From contig OW818679.1 of NCBI GenBank assembly GCA_942493145.1, positions 2,418,001 through 2,482,000 on the forward strand: a stretch of 64,000 bases of DNA. The letters run 5' to 3'. Source of the DNA: ENR-C20 sp942493145 (GTDB taxonomy: Bacteria > Bacillota > Clostridia > Acetivibrionales > DTU013). Position 1 is the stretch's first letter, and each line of letters begins with the position of its first letter. The notes under the pieces were generated by a model that did not search any database, had not been told where the DNA came from, and was given only the letters and a program-made list of their open reading frames with translations. The translations under genes were made by a program, and so were the position numbers. This document shows, in pieces, positions 8,582-17,739 of the stretch.

Positions 8582-10377
8582 TACACTCGTACCTCCTTTT
8601 TAACGATTGCCTTTTCGGGGGCAACCTGACGCAAACTGAGCAACCCAAGCAATCCCCGCCGATTTTAGCCTTCTTCGTGCCTGCGTTGAATGTAATCGCC
8701 GGACAGCCTACCTTCAAGCACATCTTGCAGCCTATGCATTTTTCTTCATCAACGTAATACTTATCTCTAAAAAGATTCGGAAATTCTGCTTTATCGGCTT
8801 GCGAGAATTTCTTCAGGGCACATGGCCAGCGGGTAATAATGACCGAAGGTCCTTCTCCGTGACGCGCCAGCGCTTCCTTCAATGCGTTTTTCACCGCGCT
8901 GAGGTCGTTGGGGTCTATTGTCACAATATTCTTTACTCCCAATGCCCTACAGAGAGCCGGAATGTCTACCTCCACAGCTGCATCACCCTGCGCTGTAAAA
9001 CCTGTGGAAGGGTTCTCCTGATGCCCGGTCATCGCAGTGATCCGGTTGTCCAAAATCACGTTAACGGTGCTGCTGTTGTTATACACAGCATCCATCAATG
9101 ACTGTACGCCTGTATGTAGGAAGGTCGAGTCGCCGAGAACGGAAACCACTTTTGTATCTCCGCCCTTTTTATCCATGGCTTGCTGAAAACCGTGACCAAG
9201 ACTAAGGCTTGAGCCCATGCATATACCGGAATCCCCAGTGTGGAAAGGCTCACCCCATGTAAGCGTATAACAGCCTATATCGGAGGAAACCATAGTATTT
9301 TTTATTTTCCCCAGTTCATAGAAAAAGCCGCGATGCGGACATCCTGCACACAGCATCGGCGGGCGGGGAACGATCTTGCCGCGGTTAAAATCTGCTTTGG
9401 GCAAAGCTTTGCCTAATAGCTTTTCGCGTAGAACATCAGGCAGCAATTCACCATGGTTTGGCAGAAGATCCTTGCCGTGGCACTTGATCCCAGCCAGACG
9501 CACCTCATCCTCGATAATCGGGTCAGTTTCCTCAATTATATATAGTTCATCTACCTTCTCTGCAAATGCCCTGATCTTATCCATTGGTATCGGGTTCAAG
9601 AAGCCGAGCTTTAGGTATGATGCGGTTTCCCCGAAAACCTCTTTTTGCGTAGCAGTAGCTTATGCCGGTGCAGATGATACCAAGCTTTGTATCATACATT
9701 TCCTCGCGGTTGAATGGCGTGTTCTCAGAATATTCTCTGAGTCTGTCTGCCTTGCTGAGCACCTTTGCGAGAAGTGCGGGAGAATGTCCCGGTACGGGAA
9801 CATATTTTGCAGGGTTACGCTCGTAATCACGCGGCGCAACCTCCTGCCTGTCCTCAAGCTCAACGATAGTCTTTGAATGGCATACACGCGTTGTTATACG
9901 AATAGCGACTGCCGTGTCCGCTGCTTCGCTGACACGGTATGCTTCCTTGACCATATCCTTTGCTTCCTGACTGTCGGCCGGCTCGAAGAACGGGTATTTC
10001 GCAAACTTAAAAAACGAACGATTGTCCTGCGCTGTTTGTCCACTCGACTGCTGTCCCGGCTCATCCGCCACAGCAACAACCATGCCTGCGTTACAGCCTG
10101 TGTAGGACATGCACATCCACGGGTCTGCCGAAGCGTTCACGCCCACGCACTTCATGGACACAAAGCTGCGAAGTCCTGCCATTGAAGCACCTAAGCCACT
10201 TTCAAGCGCGACCTTTTCGTTGGGTGCCCATTCGGCTATAATGTCCTTCTTGTCATATTGGGATAGATTCTCCAGAATCTCGGTGCTTGGCGTGCCAGGA
10301 TAGGCGGCCGCGAATCCGGCGCCAGCCTCCCAAACACCACGGGCAACCGCTTCGTTACCTGTCATAAGGGCTCTCAT
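8581..10377 (-). CDS. iorA: Indolepyruvate:ferredoxin oxidoreductase alpha subunit (two frameshifts in this sequence)
   Basis: Corrected length 598 residues, as usual for IorA. N-terminal pyrimidine domain: GNEAVARGVWEAGAGFAAAY with YPGTPSTEI; TPP domain: LCAGCPHRGFFYELGKI, then GDSTFLHTGVQSLMDAVYN; C-terminal ferredoxin domain: CIGCKMCLKVGCP and CLGCSVCVR..CP. One extra A in a run near 9630 shifts the frame in the middle; restoring it joins YAKEVFGETASYLKLGF to NPIPMDKIRAF. A missing base near 8625 (after CSVCVR) truncates the last 4Fe-4S motif; restored, the protein ends AIVKKEVRV with TAA at 8581-8583. Both breaks are one-base changes in homopolymers, so they may be sequence errors. RBS GGAGTGAG precedes ATG 10377. 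Confidence 0.88.
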
Positions 10378-10475
10378 TAATACTCACTCCTTTGAAAATA
10401 AAATGTAAAAAATGGCTGCAACAAAAAGCTCGGAGAGCCGTCTGCTACAGCCCACTATTGAAGCACACGAAGCTC

Positions 10476-10500
10476 ACCAGCTTTCTTAATGAAAACTGGT
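10476..10500 (-). other. Intercistronic hairpin between rraA-like 1 and iorA
   Basis: ACCAG and CTGGT with inner TTTC/GAAA form an imperfect stem one base after the RraA-like stop at 10502. No T-run follows, so it is more likely an mRNA-processing or stability element than a terminator. The remaining gap to 10377 shows nothing else. Confidence 0.35.
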
Positions 10501-10501
10501 A

Positions 10502-11176
10502 TCAGTCCATAATTTCGCAGCCCTTTTCAGCCAGAAGGGCAGCAAAGCTGCTTCTGTCCCATGTTCCGGCTGCGATACTTTCAAGCAGCTTGCGCTCTCC
10601 CTCATTTTGCTTGACCGCTTTGGCCGCAACCTCGATCGCGTCCCGGGGTCTGACAACAACTATGCCGTCGGCATCCCCTACCAGGATGTCACCGGGTAAA
10701 ATTGCCATACCTCCGGCAACGACAGGAACATTGATCTCCCCTGGTCCGTCTTTTAGCGGTCCGTTGGGATTTTGTCCCAACGCGTACACGGGAAAATCTA
10801 TCGCCGCAATTGCATCAACATCCCTGATGCAGCCGTTAATCACAAATCCGGCAAGCCCACGCTGCCTGGCATGACTGATCATGATCTCACCGCAAAGAGC
10901 ACGCTCCATTGACGCACCGCCATCTACAACAAGCACATCACCTGGAAGCGCCAGATCTATAGCCCGATTAAACATCAGGTTATTACCCGCAGGAACCTTA
11001 ACTGTAAAGGCAGTACCCAGCAGAGGAACTCTGTTGAACGGTTTAAGCCCTATAAGTGCGTAAATCCTGTTCATATTGTCATCTACATTGGCCGAGGGGA
11101 TCCCCGCAAACAGCTCTACTACAGATCTGTGCGGACGATTTATATTGGTAAATTGTCGAAATCCGACATTAGACAT
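10502..11176 (-). CDS. RraA / HMG-CHA aldolase-like protein, copy 1
   Basis: 224 residues, intact. Contains the fold's signature: ALPGDVLVVDGGASMERALC (79-95), then GFVINGCIRDVDAI with Arg118-Asp119, the substrate and divalent-metal residues of 4-hydroxy-4-methyl-2-oxoglutarate / 4-carboxy-4-hydroxy-2-oxoadipate aldolases, and VPVVAGGMAILPGDILVGD. Of the three tandem paralogues this one is closest to the true aldolase pattern (P-x-Y-A-x-G then K-D-G-x-G). Such enzymes cleave branched hydroxy-oxo acids to pyruvate plus oxaloacetate or pyruvate; RraA itself is a regulator of RNase E, an unlikely role here. Located 11 bp after the next gene upstream. Confidence 0.82.
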   Translation of the reverse strand: MSNVGFRQFTNINRPHRSVVELFAGIPSANVDDNMNRIYALIGLKPFNRVPLLGTAFTVKVPAGNNLMFNRAIDLALPGDVLVVDGGASMERALCGEIMISHARQRGLAGFVINGCIRDVDAIAAIDFPVYALGQNPNGPLKDGPGEINVPVVAGGMAILPGDILVGDADGIVVVRPRDAIEVAAKAVKQNEGERKLLESIAAGTWDRSSFAALLAEKGCEIMD

Positions 11177-11187
11177 TGCGTTCTCCT

Positions 11188-11871
11188 TTATTTTTGTGCC
11201 TTCTTTGCTTCCTGCAGGAAATAATATCCAGTCTCCTCGCGTGCCTTATCAAGACGCATTCCCTGCTCAATGAATTTCATAATAACCTTTTCTCTATCGT
11301 GAATTTCCTGAGCCGCGGCAAGCACCTTTTCCGCGAGTTCAAACGGAACACTGAGAACGCCGGTGTCGTCGCCGATGATGAGATCGCCGGGATTGACGAT
11401 GACGCCGCAGATGCGAACGGGAACCTGTGTGGCTTCCAGGTAAGTATGCATCTTGCCTGTCCACATATGTGTTGCCCGGGAGAAGGTGGGGTATTTCATC
11501 TCACGGATGTCAGGAACGTCTCTGATGATACCGTCGGCAATCGTGCCTTCTACGCCGTTGCGCAGAGCAACGCGGCTCATCAGGTCACCCCAGCAGGAGT
11601 AGTCCAGCCGGCCGTTGTTGTCAAGGACAATAACATTTCCGGCAGGAACGTCGTCGAGGTAATCCATCTTGCCTTCAAAACCGCCCTGGCAAACGCCAAA
11701 CAGGCAGGTAAACGCCTGGCCGCAGATTCGCGTGCCGGGCACGATGGAATTCAGCCCAAACATACCTGTGTTATAACCAAAGCGATTGATCGCATCAGCG
11801 ACTTCAGTAGTGTCAAGCTCTTTGTAAGCTTCAATTATCTCGGGTGCTAAAATCTTATCTTTTAATTCCAT
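11188..11871 (-). CDS. RraA / HMG-CHA aldolase-like protein, copy 2
   Basis: 227 residues, intact. PGTRICGQAFTC, VPAGNVIVLDNNGRLDYSCW, then GVEGTIADGIIRDVPDI (Arg117, Asp118) and PGDLIIGDDTGVLSVPFE follow the family order. It differs clearly from copies 1 and 3: a Trp-rich segment SRATHMWTGKMHTY replaces the usual loop before the K-x-G region, so the pocket probably differs. A C-terminal extension (about 25 residues, HDREKVIMKFIEQGM onwards) is helical. Gap of 11 bp to copy 1. A separate substrate or a different subunit of a hetero-oligomer are both possible. Confidence 0.8.
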   Translation of the reverse strand: MELKDKILAPEIIEAYKELDTTEVADAINRFGYNTGMFGLNSIVPGTRICGQAFTCLFGVCQGGFEGKMDYLDDVPAGNVIVLDNNGRLDYSCWGDLMSRVALRNGVEGTIADGIIRDVPDIREMKYPTFSRATHMWTGKMHTYLEATQVPVRICGVIVNPGDLIIGDDTGVLSVPFELAEKVLAAAQEIHDREKVIMKFIEQGMRLDKAREETGYYFLQEAKKAQK

Positions 11872-11894
11872 TGCGTATCTCCTTTAGTTTGCAA

Positions 11895-12585
11895 TTAATT
11901 TTTGAGCATGTTCTCGTAGTTAGCCTTGTTGTCTACCTCGCCGAGAGCCGCTCCTGCCTTGATGCTGCGGATCATCTCTGCTTCCTTGGCGGCGATTACC
12001 TCCGCCTTGGCAGTAACCTCCTCAAGTCTTTCTGAGGGATAATCACAACCCGCTTTTGTCGCCGACTACGATATCTCCGAAGCGGCACAGCGCGCCGCCG
12101 CAGCAGACGGGTTCATTGATTGCGGCTTCCATAAAGCGTCCGCGGGCAGTAAGAACAGTCCTTCCCTTGCAGTACATGGGAAAGTTAAGTTCAACGATCT
12201 CGTCCACGTCACGTACAAGACCGTCTGATACCCAGCCTGCAAGATTGTTCATACAGGCCGCTGTGGCGGCGATTCCTCCGCAGGTGTTCATGTCGGGGCG
12301 GACGCTGCCTTCAACAACTACAACACTTCCCGGAGCGGCATTCTGGATGGTCTCCATGCCGCCGTGCTTCTGCTTGGGAAGGTTATCTGTGGGAATGAAG
12401 CGCTGTGTTATCGCCTCACCCACAATTTTTTTGCAGCTCTCATATAGCGGCTCAATGCCTTGGCAGACATTTGAAAATCCCAGGGCATCCATTGCGTCAG
12501 AAATATTGGTGGTGCCCAGCTTGTAAAGACGTTCTCTAAGTTCCGGAGTTAAAGCTCCCATTTCGCAAGTCTCCTTCCAATCCAA
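11895..12585 (-). CDS. RraA / HMG-CHA aldolase-like protein, copy 3 (C-terminal frameshifts)
   Basis: Corrected length 230 residues. TTNISDAMDALG, PGSVVVVEGSVRPDMNTCGG, GWVSDGLVRDVDEI (Arg125, Asp126) and CRFGDIVVGDKSG show the fold. The frame breaks just after GDKSG near 12045: two single missing bases, one in a G-run and one in a C-run, restore VVIIPSERLEEVTAKAEV and the end NKANYENMLKN with TAA at 11895-11897. Because both indels shorten homopolymers within 12 bp, an error of sequencing is the simplest view. The start codon directly abuts the PIG-L stop at 12586. Confidence 0.78.
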
Positions 12586-13335
12586 CTAAAAAGTTTGAAG
12601 ATTCCGCACTGGCAATTCCGATACAACAAGCGGGTCGCTCATCGTGAAAGCCTCAGCGAATTTGATATTTTTGTCTCCGATAGTTCGCGATGCCTGCCAT
12701 CCTCTGTGCGTGTTAAGCCTCGTGTGAATGAACGGTCCCTCTGTTTGTGTTTCGATGCACTTCATGGCTTCCAGCTTTTTCTCGAAGAAATCAGTAATGT
12801 CGATATATATGGCGGGGACAAAACCGCTGCGCTCAGGCTCTGATGCCTCGAACCCATAAACCGGGCAAGGCTTCGTTTGTTTCAGACCGCCACTTTCAAT
12901 TCCAGCCTCTTTGGCCATGATTGTGGCACGGTAGACAATTTCGCTGGCAAACCCATGATCCGGGTTGGTTACATCACACTTGTCGTGGGTAACAATCAGC
13001 GTGGGCTTTACTTCGCGGATCTTCTCATTCAGCTTCTGCAGAATTTTTGGTTCCACCTCAAGCATGCAATCGTCAAAATCCCACATTTCAAAATTGGTTA
13101 CACCCAAAACACTGGCAGCATTCATAGATTCCTGATACCGTATTTTTTTTACGTTATCAATCACCTGCTTCGGATCCGTCCATAACGGTGCCGACTCTCC
13201 GCGAGCTCCATATGTAAGACATACCACATATACCTCAGCTCCGCCCGCCAAATACTTGGCGATGGTTCCACTACTGCGCCACACCCAATCGGCGGAATGC
13301 GCCGAAACGACCAATAAACGCTGCTCACTAAACAT
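12586..13335 (-). CDS. PIG-L (LmbE) family protein resembling 4-oxalomesaconate hydratase GalB
   Basis: 249 residues, intact. PIG-L metal site is visible: SAHSADWVWRSSG with His13 and Asp16, and NPDHGFASE with His127; the canonical deacetylase motif AHPDDE is replaced by AHSAD, as in the GalB group. GalB of Pseudomonas putida is a zinc-dependent PIG-L hydratase acting on 4-oxalomesaconate just before an RraA-type aldolase (GalC) in gallate breakdown. Here the gene is immediately followed by three RraA-like genes, so the hydratase-aldolase pairing is preserved. A sugar or mycothiol-type deacetylase is a weaker alternative. The organism appears anaerobic and no ring-cleaving dioxygenase is near, so the real substrate is open. 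Confidence 0.72.
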   Translation of the reverse strand: MFSEQRLLVVSAHSADWVWRSSGTIAKYLAGGAEVYVVCLTYGARGESAPLWTDPKQVIDNVKKIRYQESMNAASVLGVTNFEMWDFDDCMLEVEPKILQKLNEKIREVKPTLIVTHDKCDVTNPDHGFASEIVYRATIMAKEAGIESGGLKQTKPCPVYGFEASEPERSGFVPAIYIDITDFFEKKLEAMKCIETQTEGPFIHTRLNTHRGWQASRTIGDKNIKFAEAFTMSDPLVVSELPVRNLQTF

Positions 13336-13370
13336 TGTTTCATCTCCTTAATAATTAGTCTTATTTTTGT

Positions 13371-14260
13371 CTATCCTAACAGAAGCTGACGTGGGTTGTC
13401 CCGAATGGTCTTCCTTATATCCGTTTCGGAAATTCCGTTTTCCAGCATCCAGTTCGCGAAGTCCAGCAACCCCTCGTCCGGGTACTTATGCTTTAGCTGA
13501 CCCAAATCTGTGCTGATGATAATATGCTCACATCCAACAGCCTTGATCTGTGCAAGACATACTTCCGGTGTAACCTTCCCTGTTGTTAAGCTGTTGGTGC
13601 AATGTTCCATGTATGCGCCGTACTTCTTTATTACCTCAAGCTGCTCTTCAATTTCGTAAAAGCAGAGCTCGGAGTCAACGTGAGTACAGACAATTCTCTC
13701 AACCTTGCGTTCGCGGGCGACCTTCACGAGTTCCTTCGCTTCACGCACTGAGATATGGCCGGTGCAGAGAAGCATGTCATACCTCGCTATAACATCAAGA
13801 ACCTCGATTACCTCCGGCAGAAGCTTGCCGTTATCATCAAGAAGTCTTACTGGCTTCAGCGTAATTCCATCGGCTTGTAGAGAAGAACATCAAGCCAGTG
13901 AGGACGTCGTTCTTGTTTATTGGGGGTTTCGGTCTTCCTAATTGCCGCCACGGTGTCAACCGTAGGGAACCAGACAACCTTCCCACCGTCACGCGCAACC
14001 GCATCAACAGCAAAAGGATTCATTCCGCCTACGGAGTTGTTCAGAACAATGCTTCCAAAGGTTTGACATTCCGGAATTCTTTCGTTTGCCACCTTTGCCC
14101 AGGATGAACTGGTAAAATAGTGGCTTTTGATTACAAATCCAGCCATTCCTGCCTTCGCCACACGTTCCGCCTGAACGAGATAGTCCATCTTTCTTTCCAT
14201 GATATCCGGACCCGTGTGTATGTGCATATCATAAGCACCAGTGATAATTGTATCGCTCAT
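13371..14260 (-). CDS. DUF6282 / amidohydrolase-like metalloenzyme (one frameshift)
   Basis: Corrected length 296 residues. The amidohydrolase HxH motif is DMHIHTGPDI (His13, His15), followed by FVIKSHYF (Lys and His), GHISVREAKELV, CTHVDSE and IISTDLGQ with the final Asp. Two ORFs of 134 codons join if one G is restored near 13870, giving the bridging part DGITLKPVRLLDDNGKLLPE. Members of this superfamily include lactone and C-C hydrolases and hydratases in protocatechuate/gallate meta-pathways (LigI, LigJ), which would agree with the GalB-like and aldolase-like genes downstream. It is the first gene after the LysR-divergent promoter. Confidence 0.72.
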
Positions 14261-14321
14261 TTGAAAATCACCTCGAATCTTTACTCTAGGCCGATGTTTT
14301 GCCTACGTTTAAATCGTATTA

Positions 14322-14350
14322 ATCGTAGCACCATAATGTTGAAATGTAAA
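14322..14350 (-). promoter_or_regulatory. Predicted promoter of the DUF6282 catabolic operon
   Basis: Minus strand: TTTACA (14345-14350), 17-bp spacer, TACGAT (14322-14327), about 60 bp before the ATG at 14260. The spacing to the LysR box upstream is the same as at the two M29-like promoters, which supports the call more than the hexamers do. Confidence 0.5.
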
Positions 14351-14371
14351 ATATGAAAACCATCATTTAAA

Positions 14372-14386
14372 TTAAATAAATTTTAT
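14372..14386. promoter_or_regulatory. LysR-type T-N11-A operator, site 1
   Basis: TTAAATAAATTTTAT, identical to sites at 24924-24938 and 26299-26313. Its core TAAATAAATTTTA is T-N11-A with partial dyad symmetry. It lies in the LysR/DUF6282 divergent promoter region, centred about 64 bp before the predicted transcription start of the DUF6282 operon and about 45 bp before that of LysR. Confidence 0.7.
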
Positions 14387-14388
14387 AT

Positions 14389-14417
14389 TTAAACAGATAC
14401 TCCTTATGTGATATAAT
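14389..14417 (+). promoter_or_regulatory. Predicted LysR promoter
   Basis: TATAAT at 14412-14417 with a weak -35 TTAAAC at 14389-14394 and a 17-bp spacer. The operator box ends 3 bp upstream, in the place expected for autoregulation. Confidence 0.45.
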
Positions 14418-14475
14418 TGATTTTCATAAACTGTTGAAAACAACGACCAAATCAGTGCCAAGAGGAGGGCTTGAT

Positions 14476-15357
14476 ATGACCATTATACAAATGCAATATT
14501 TCGCCGCCGTATGTGAGTATAAAAGTATATCGAAATCCGCCGAAATGTTGCATATATCGCAGCCGTCCATTTCCATGGCAATTAAAGATCTGGAGAAGGA
14601 ATTTGGTATAAAATTGTTTCACCGCGAGAATAAACAGTTCAGAATATCACAAGAAGGAATGTATATCTATGAGCACATTAAAGACATTCTCAGTCGAATT
14701 GATGCTCTGGAGGTACAGATGGCTGACATTGGAAGCCATCTGAGCCGACTTTGTCTTGGTATTCCAAATTTCACCGGAATGTACCTGTTTTCCAACCTAA
14801 TGGATGACTTTCATCATGAATATCCTGACATTAACCTTGAAGTCAAACAATGCAGTTCGGCTATGATGTTTAAAATGCTTGATAACGGCTCCTGTGTCAC
14901 TGCGATAATCGTTGAACCGGACACGATTCCCGATAATCTGGAGAAGCACCGGGTTCTATCATCAGAATTTGTTTACTGCGTCAATTCCGGTCACCCTCTT
15001 GCAGGAGTTAAAGCAGTGTCTCTATCGGAAATTCAACACGAACCTCTCATCCTTAATCAGGAGGAGTCGTTTATGACTAAGCAGATTAAAAAGCGTTTTT
15101 ATGACGAAGGTCTGGTTCCAAATACTCTTCTATACGCGGCTCAGCTACCGCTTATAAAGGAGTTCGTGTATTCTGGCAAAGCTGGAACTTTCCTTTCTAA
15201 AGAACTTGCTGAAACGTTCCCGGAGATGGCTATCATCCCATTGAAGGAAAAAATACCTGTTAACTTTTCTCTCGTATGGAATAAGGATAGGTCCAGGAGC
15301 AAGGATGCACGGATTTTAATCGATTACATTGTCGCAAGAAGCCCTATTATTACTTGA
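14476..15357 (+). CDS. LysR-family transcriptional regulator, probable regulator of the catabolic regulon
   Basis: 293 residues from ATG 14476, which is preferred over an ATG at 14434 because GAGGAGG lies 9 bp before it and MTIIQMQYFAAVCEYKSISK matches the family N-terminus. Helix-turn-helix: SKSAEMLHISQPSISMAIKD (about 19-38) then LEKEFGIKLFHR. The C-terminal effector domain has the usual two-lobed periplasmic-binding fold (SHLSRLCLGIPNF onwards). It is transcribed divergently from the DUF6282 operon, the standard arrangement for LysR activators of catabolic genes. GalE of gallate degraders is also LysR type, but sequence alone cannot show the same effector. Frame intact although neighbours are broken. 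Confidence 0.9.
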   Translation: MTIIQMQYFAAVCEYKSISKSAEMLHISQPSISMAIKDLEKEFGIKLFHRENKQFRISQEGMYIYEHIKDILSRIDALEVQMADIGSHLSRLCLGIPNFTGMYLFSNLMDDFHHEYPDINLEVKQCSSAMMFKMLDNGSCVTAIIVEPDTIPDNLEKHRVLSSEFVYCVNSGHPLAGVKAVSLSEIQHEPLILNQEESFMTKQIKKRFYDEGLVPNTLLYAAQLPLIKEFVYSGKAGTFLSKELAETFPEMAIIPLKEKIPVNFSLVWNKDRSRSKDARILIDYIVARSPIIT

Positions 15358-15381
15358 TCCAAGAGTGCTATGTGGAAACAT

Positions 15382-15422
15382 GGAAACAACGCATAAACCT
15401 GTAGGGCATATGCGATGTTTCC
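15382..15422 (+). terminator. Candidate hairpin terminator between convergent lysR and chemoreceptor genes
   Basis: GGAAACAACGC and GCGATGTTTCC pair in 10 of 11 positions around a 19-base loop, followed by TTATCTTA. It lies 25 bp after the LysR stop. The T-run is poor. Confidence 0.4.
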
Positions 15423-15467
15423 TTATCTTACGGAGGATTTTTATGAACTCCTCATTTCGCCTGAGTC

Positions 15468-17641
15468 TCAATTGATCTTAAATCTTGAAATTGATTCTGA
15501 TAACTGTTTTGATACCTCACCAAGCTTTTCAGCAAAGGAAGCCAGCTCCTCAATGCTGGAAAGCTGTTCCTCGGTAGATGCTGTTACTTCCTCGGAGGAT
15601 GCTGCTGTTTGCTCTGAGACAGCAGATATGCTCTGTATTGCATTTATGGCGTACTCCTTGTTTTTATCCATTTCTATGATTTCAACGGTTATCTGCTCAA
15701 CCTGGCCTTCCAGCTTCTCCATGGACGCTGAAATATTTTTGAAAACAGTCATAGTCTGCAAAACGGCCTGGTTCTGGGACTTGATTATCTGCTCGGTTGA
15801 GACTGCCTTATTGACAGCTTTTGATGTCTGATTGAGCGTTTGATTGATTATTCCCGAAATTTCCTGTGTAGCATTCATTGACTGCTCTGCAAGCTTTCTG
15901 ACTTCGTCAGCGACAACCGCAAATCCTCTTCCGGCCTCACCGGCGCGTGCAGCTTCAATCGCTGCATTCAATGCAAGCAAATTTGTTTGATCCGCGATAC
16001 CGCTTATTACTTTTACGATCTTTCCAATATATTTTGAATGCTCATCAAGCGCTTGTATATCAACAACTATCTCATGTGTTGTTTCGTTGGTTTCCCTGGC
16101 TTTTTTATCAAGATCTTCAATTGAAGTCATGCCTTGTTGTGTAAGGCTCATTGTATCGCGGGTAAGGTTTTCGATAGATTCGACATTCTCCGCAACTGTA
16201 TTTATTTTCTCGGCGAGTATGCTCATCTTCTGGACGCTTTGCTCAGCATCGGAAGCCTGGACAGCAGCGCCCCTGCGAGATTTCCTGTATTGCACGTGAA
16301 ATCTCATGGGAAACGGAGGATACTTGCTGAGAAGTATTAGAAACAGTTGTTGCAGAGGACGAAACTTTTTTGCAATATCCACACTATGCTGAATAAGCTC
16401 GCGCATGCTTGATATCATTGCTTTAACACTCTTTGTCAATGCTCCAAGCTCGTCCGTCCTATTTGAGTTAAGCTCAACTGTGAGATCGCCATTGGCTGCT
16501 TTTCCGATGCTTTTATAATACTGTTTATTGTCGTTCCCATTCCGTTTGCCATGAAGAAACCAATGCCAATGGCAATAGCAGCAGCAAAAATTACAAGTAT
16601 CACTGTAATAGTTTTAATTCTGTTGGATGAAGCGTTAAGATCGCTTTCCGGAATCAGACCGACGAGCGTATAGCCAGAATCTGCGACTCTGGAGTATGCC
16701 ATCAGGTAATCCTTGTTTTTATACTTTACGAGTAAGGAATCGGATGGTAGTGCATTTGATGATATTGCTTTTATGAAATCAAGCTCGGTTATTCCGCCTG
16801 TTGTCTTAATATCAACAGGTTTTTTATCTTCCGGGCTCTGAGTCTTGGGCGTTATGTCAATTCCATCAGGTGAAATCAGGTGGACTTCGTAAGCATCACC
16901 TGTACCTAAAGAAATATCATTGAGTGTATCGTTCAGACTGTTGCTCTTAATATCGATTACAATAATTCCAACGGGCTCGTTCAAGACATTCTTAAGCAGG
17001 CGCACAAGTGACATTCCATAATTTACAGATGATTTGTCATCTTTCATGTTATCAAGCTCGGAATGCATGGATACCCAGACAGGCTTCCCATCAGCTTCTA
17101 CTATTTTTTTATAAAGATCGGAATCCTTGCATTTATCAATGGAATAAAAAGAAGCAGGAACCATGAAACTTGTAGAGATTGTTGCCTTTTCCCTTCCTAT
17201 GATCATGAGATTGTGTATCATGTCGTTGCTCAGTGCAAGTTTTGAAACACGGTCCTTTGTATCATTGAACTTTGCATCGTACTCAATATTATTCGGATCT
17301 TCAGAAGTGTAATTTAAAGAAATGGTTCGATTCAGGTCTTTATCCGTATTGAGCTGCTCAGACAAATATTCGATGTTTTTTATAACCGTTTCAAAATATT
17401 TGCTTGTCCCTCCAAGGGAAGATATTGTGGACTTCTGGGCAAGATCATTCACAGCTCCTGAAGAAGTAGTATATGAAGCTATACCAAGCACAACAACTGG
17501 AATGATAGTGACCATGAATGCCAATATCAGCTTTGCGCGGATGCTTGATAGAAAATTTAGTTTTGATAAAAAACTAAAAACCGACCCGGTTGCACCAGGC
17601 AGCTTTTTAAATAATTGAGGTATGCCTTTCAGAATTCTCAT
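15468..17641 (-). CDS. Methyl-accepting chemotaxis protein with extracellular Cache-type domain (frameshifted)
   Basis: About 724 residues after correction. TM1 at about 37-57 (KLILAFMVTIIPVVVLGIAS), an extracellular dCache-like ligand domain of about 285 residues, TM2 near 345-368, HAMP, then the methyl-accepting signalling domain with the conserved hairpin tip IADQTNLLALNAAIEAARAG and GRGFAVVADEVRKLAEQS. Frame changes are needed near 16500 (GGAAAAGC run, within HAMP) and at both ends of about 16275-16375, where restored frames give SSATTVSNTSQQVSSVS and AIQEISQGAAVQA. Proximity to the opp transporter suggests that the cell swims toward the transported compound. It has its own start downstream of the opp terminator. 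Confidence 0.85.
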
Positions 17642-17683
17642 TGAATTACCCTCTTTCGTTAAAATTTAACAGCATAAAATTTA

Positions 17684-17724
17684 AAAAAACGTGTAAATTC
17701 ATTGATAGAATTTACACGTTTTTA
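17684..17724 (-). terminator. Terminator after oppF
   Basis: A perfect 12-bp stem ACGTGTAAATTC / GAATTTACACGT (17689-17700 and 17708-17719) with a 7-base loop, flanked by an A-run and a T-run, so it would work in either direction. It begins 16 bp after the oppF stop (17740). Confidence 0.88.
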
Positions 17725-17739
17725 CTTCATTCACTCTAA

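Noticed and set aside
12595..13185. Plus-strand ORFs opposite the PIG-L and RraA genes
   Set aside because: They have no RBS, no recognisable motif, and lie opposite conserved genes; treated as shadow frames.
7018..14260. Complete aerobic gallate (gal) pathway
   Set aside because: There is no gallate dioxygenase (GalA) or PrpF-type tautomerase (GalD), and the neighbouring enzymes are oxygen-sensitive; only the lower-pathway folds match.
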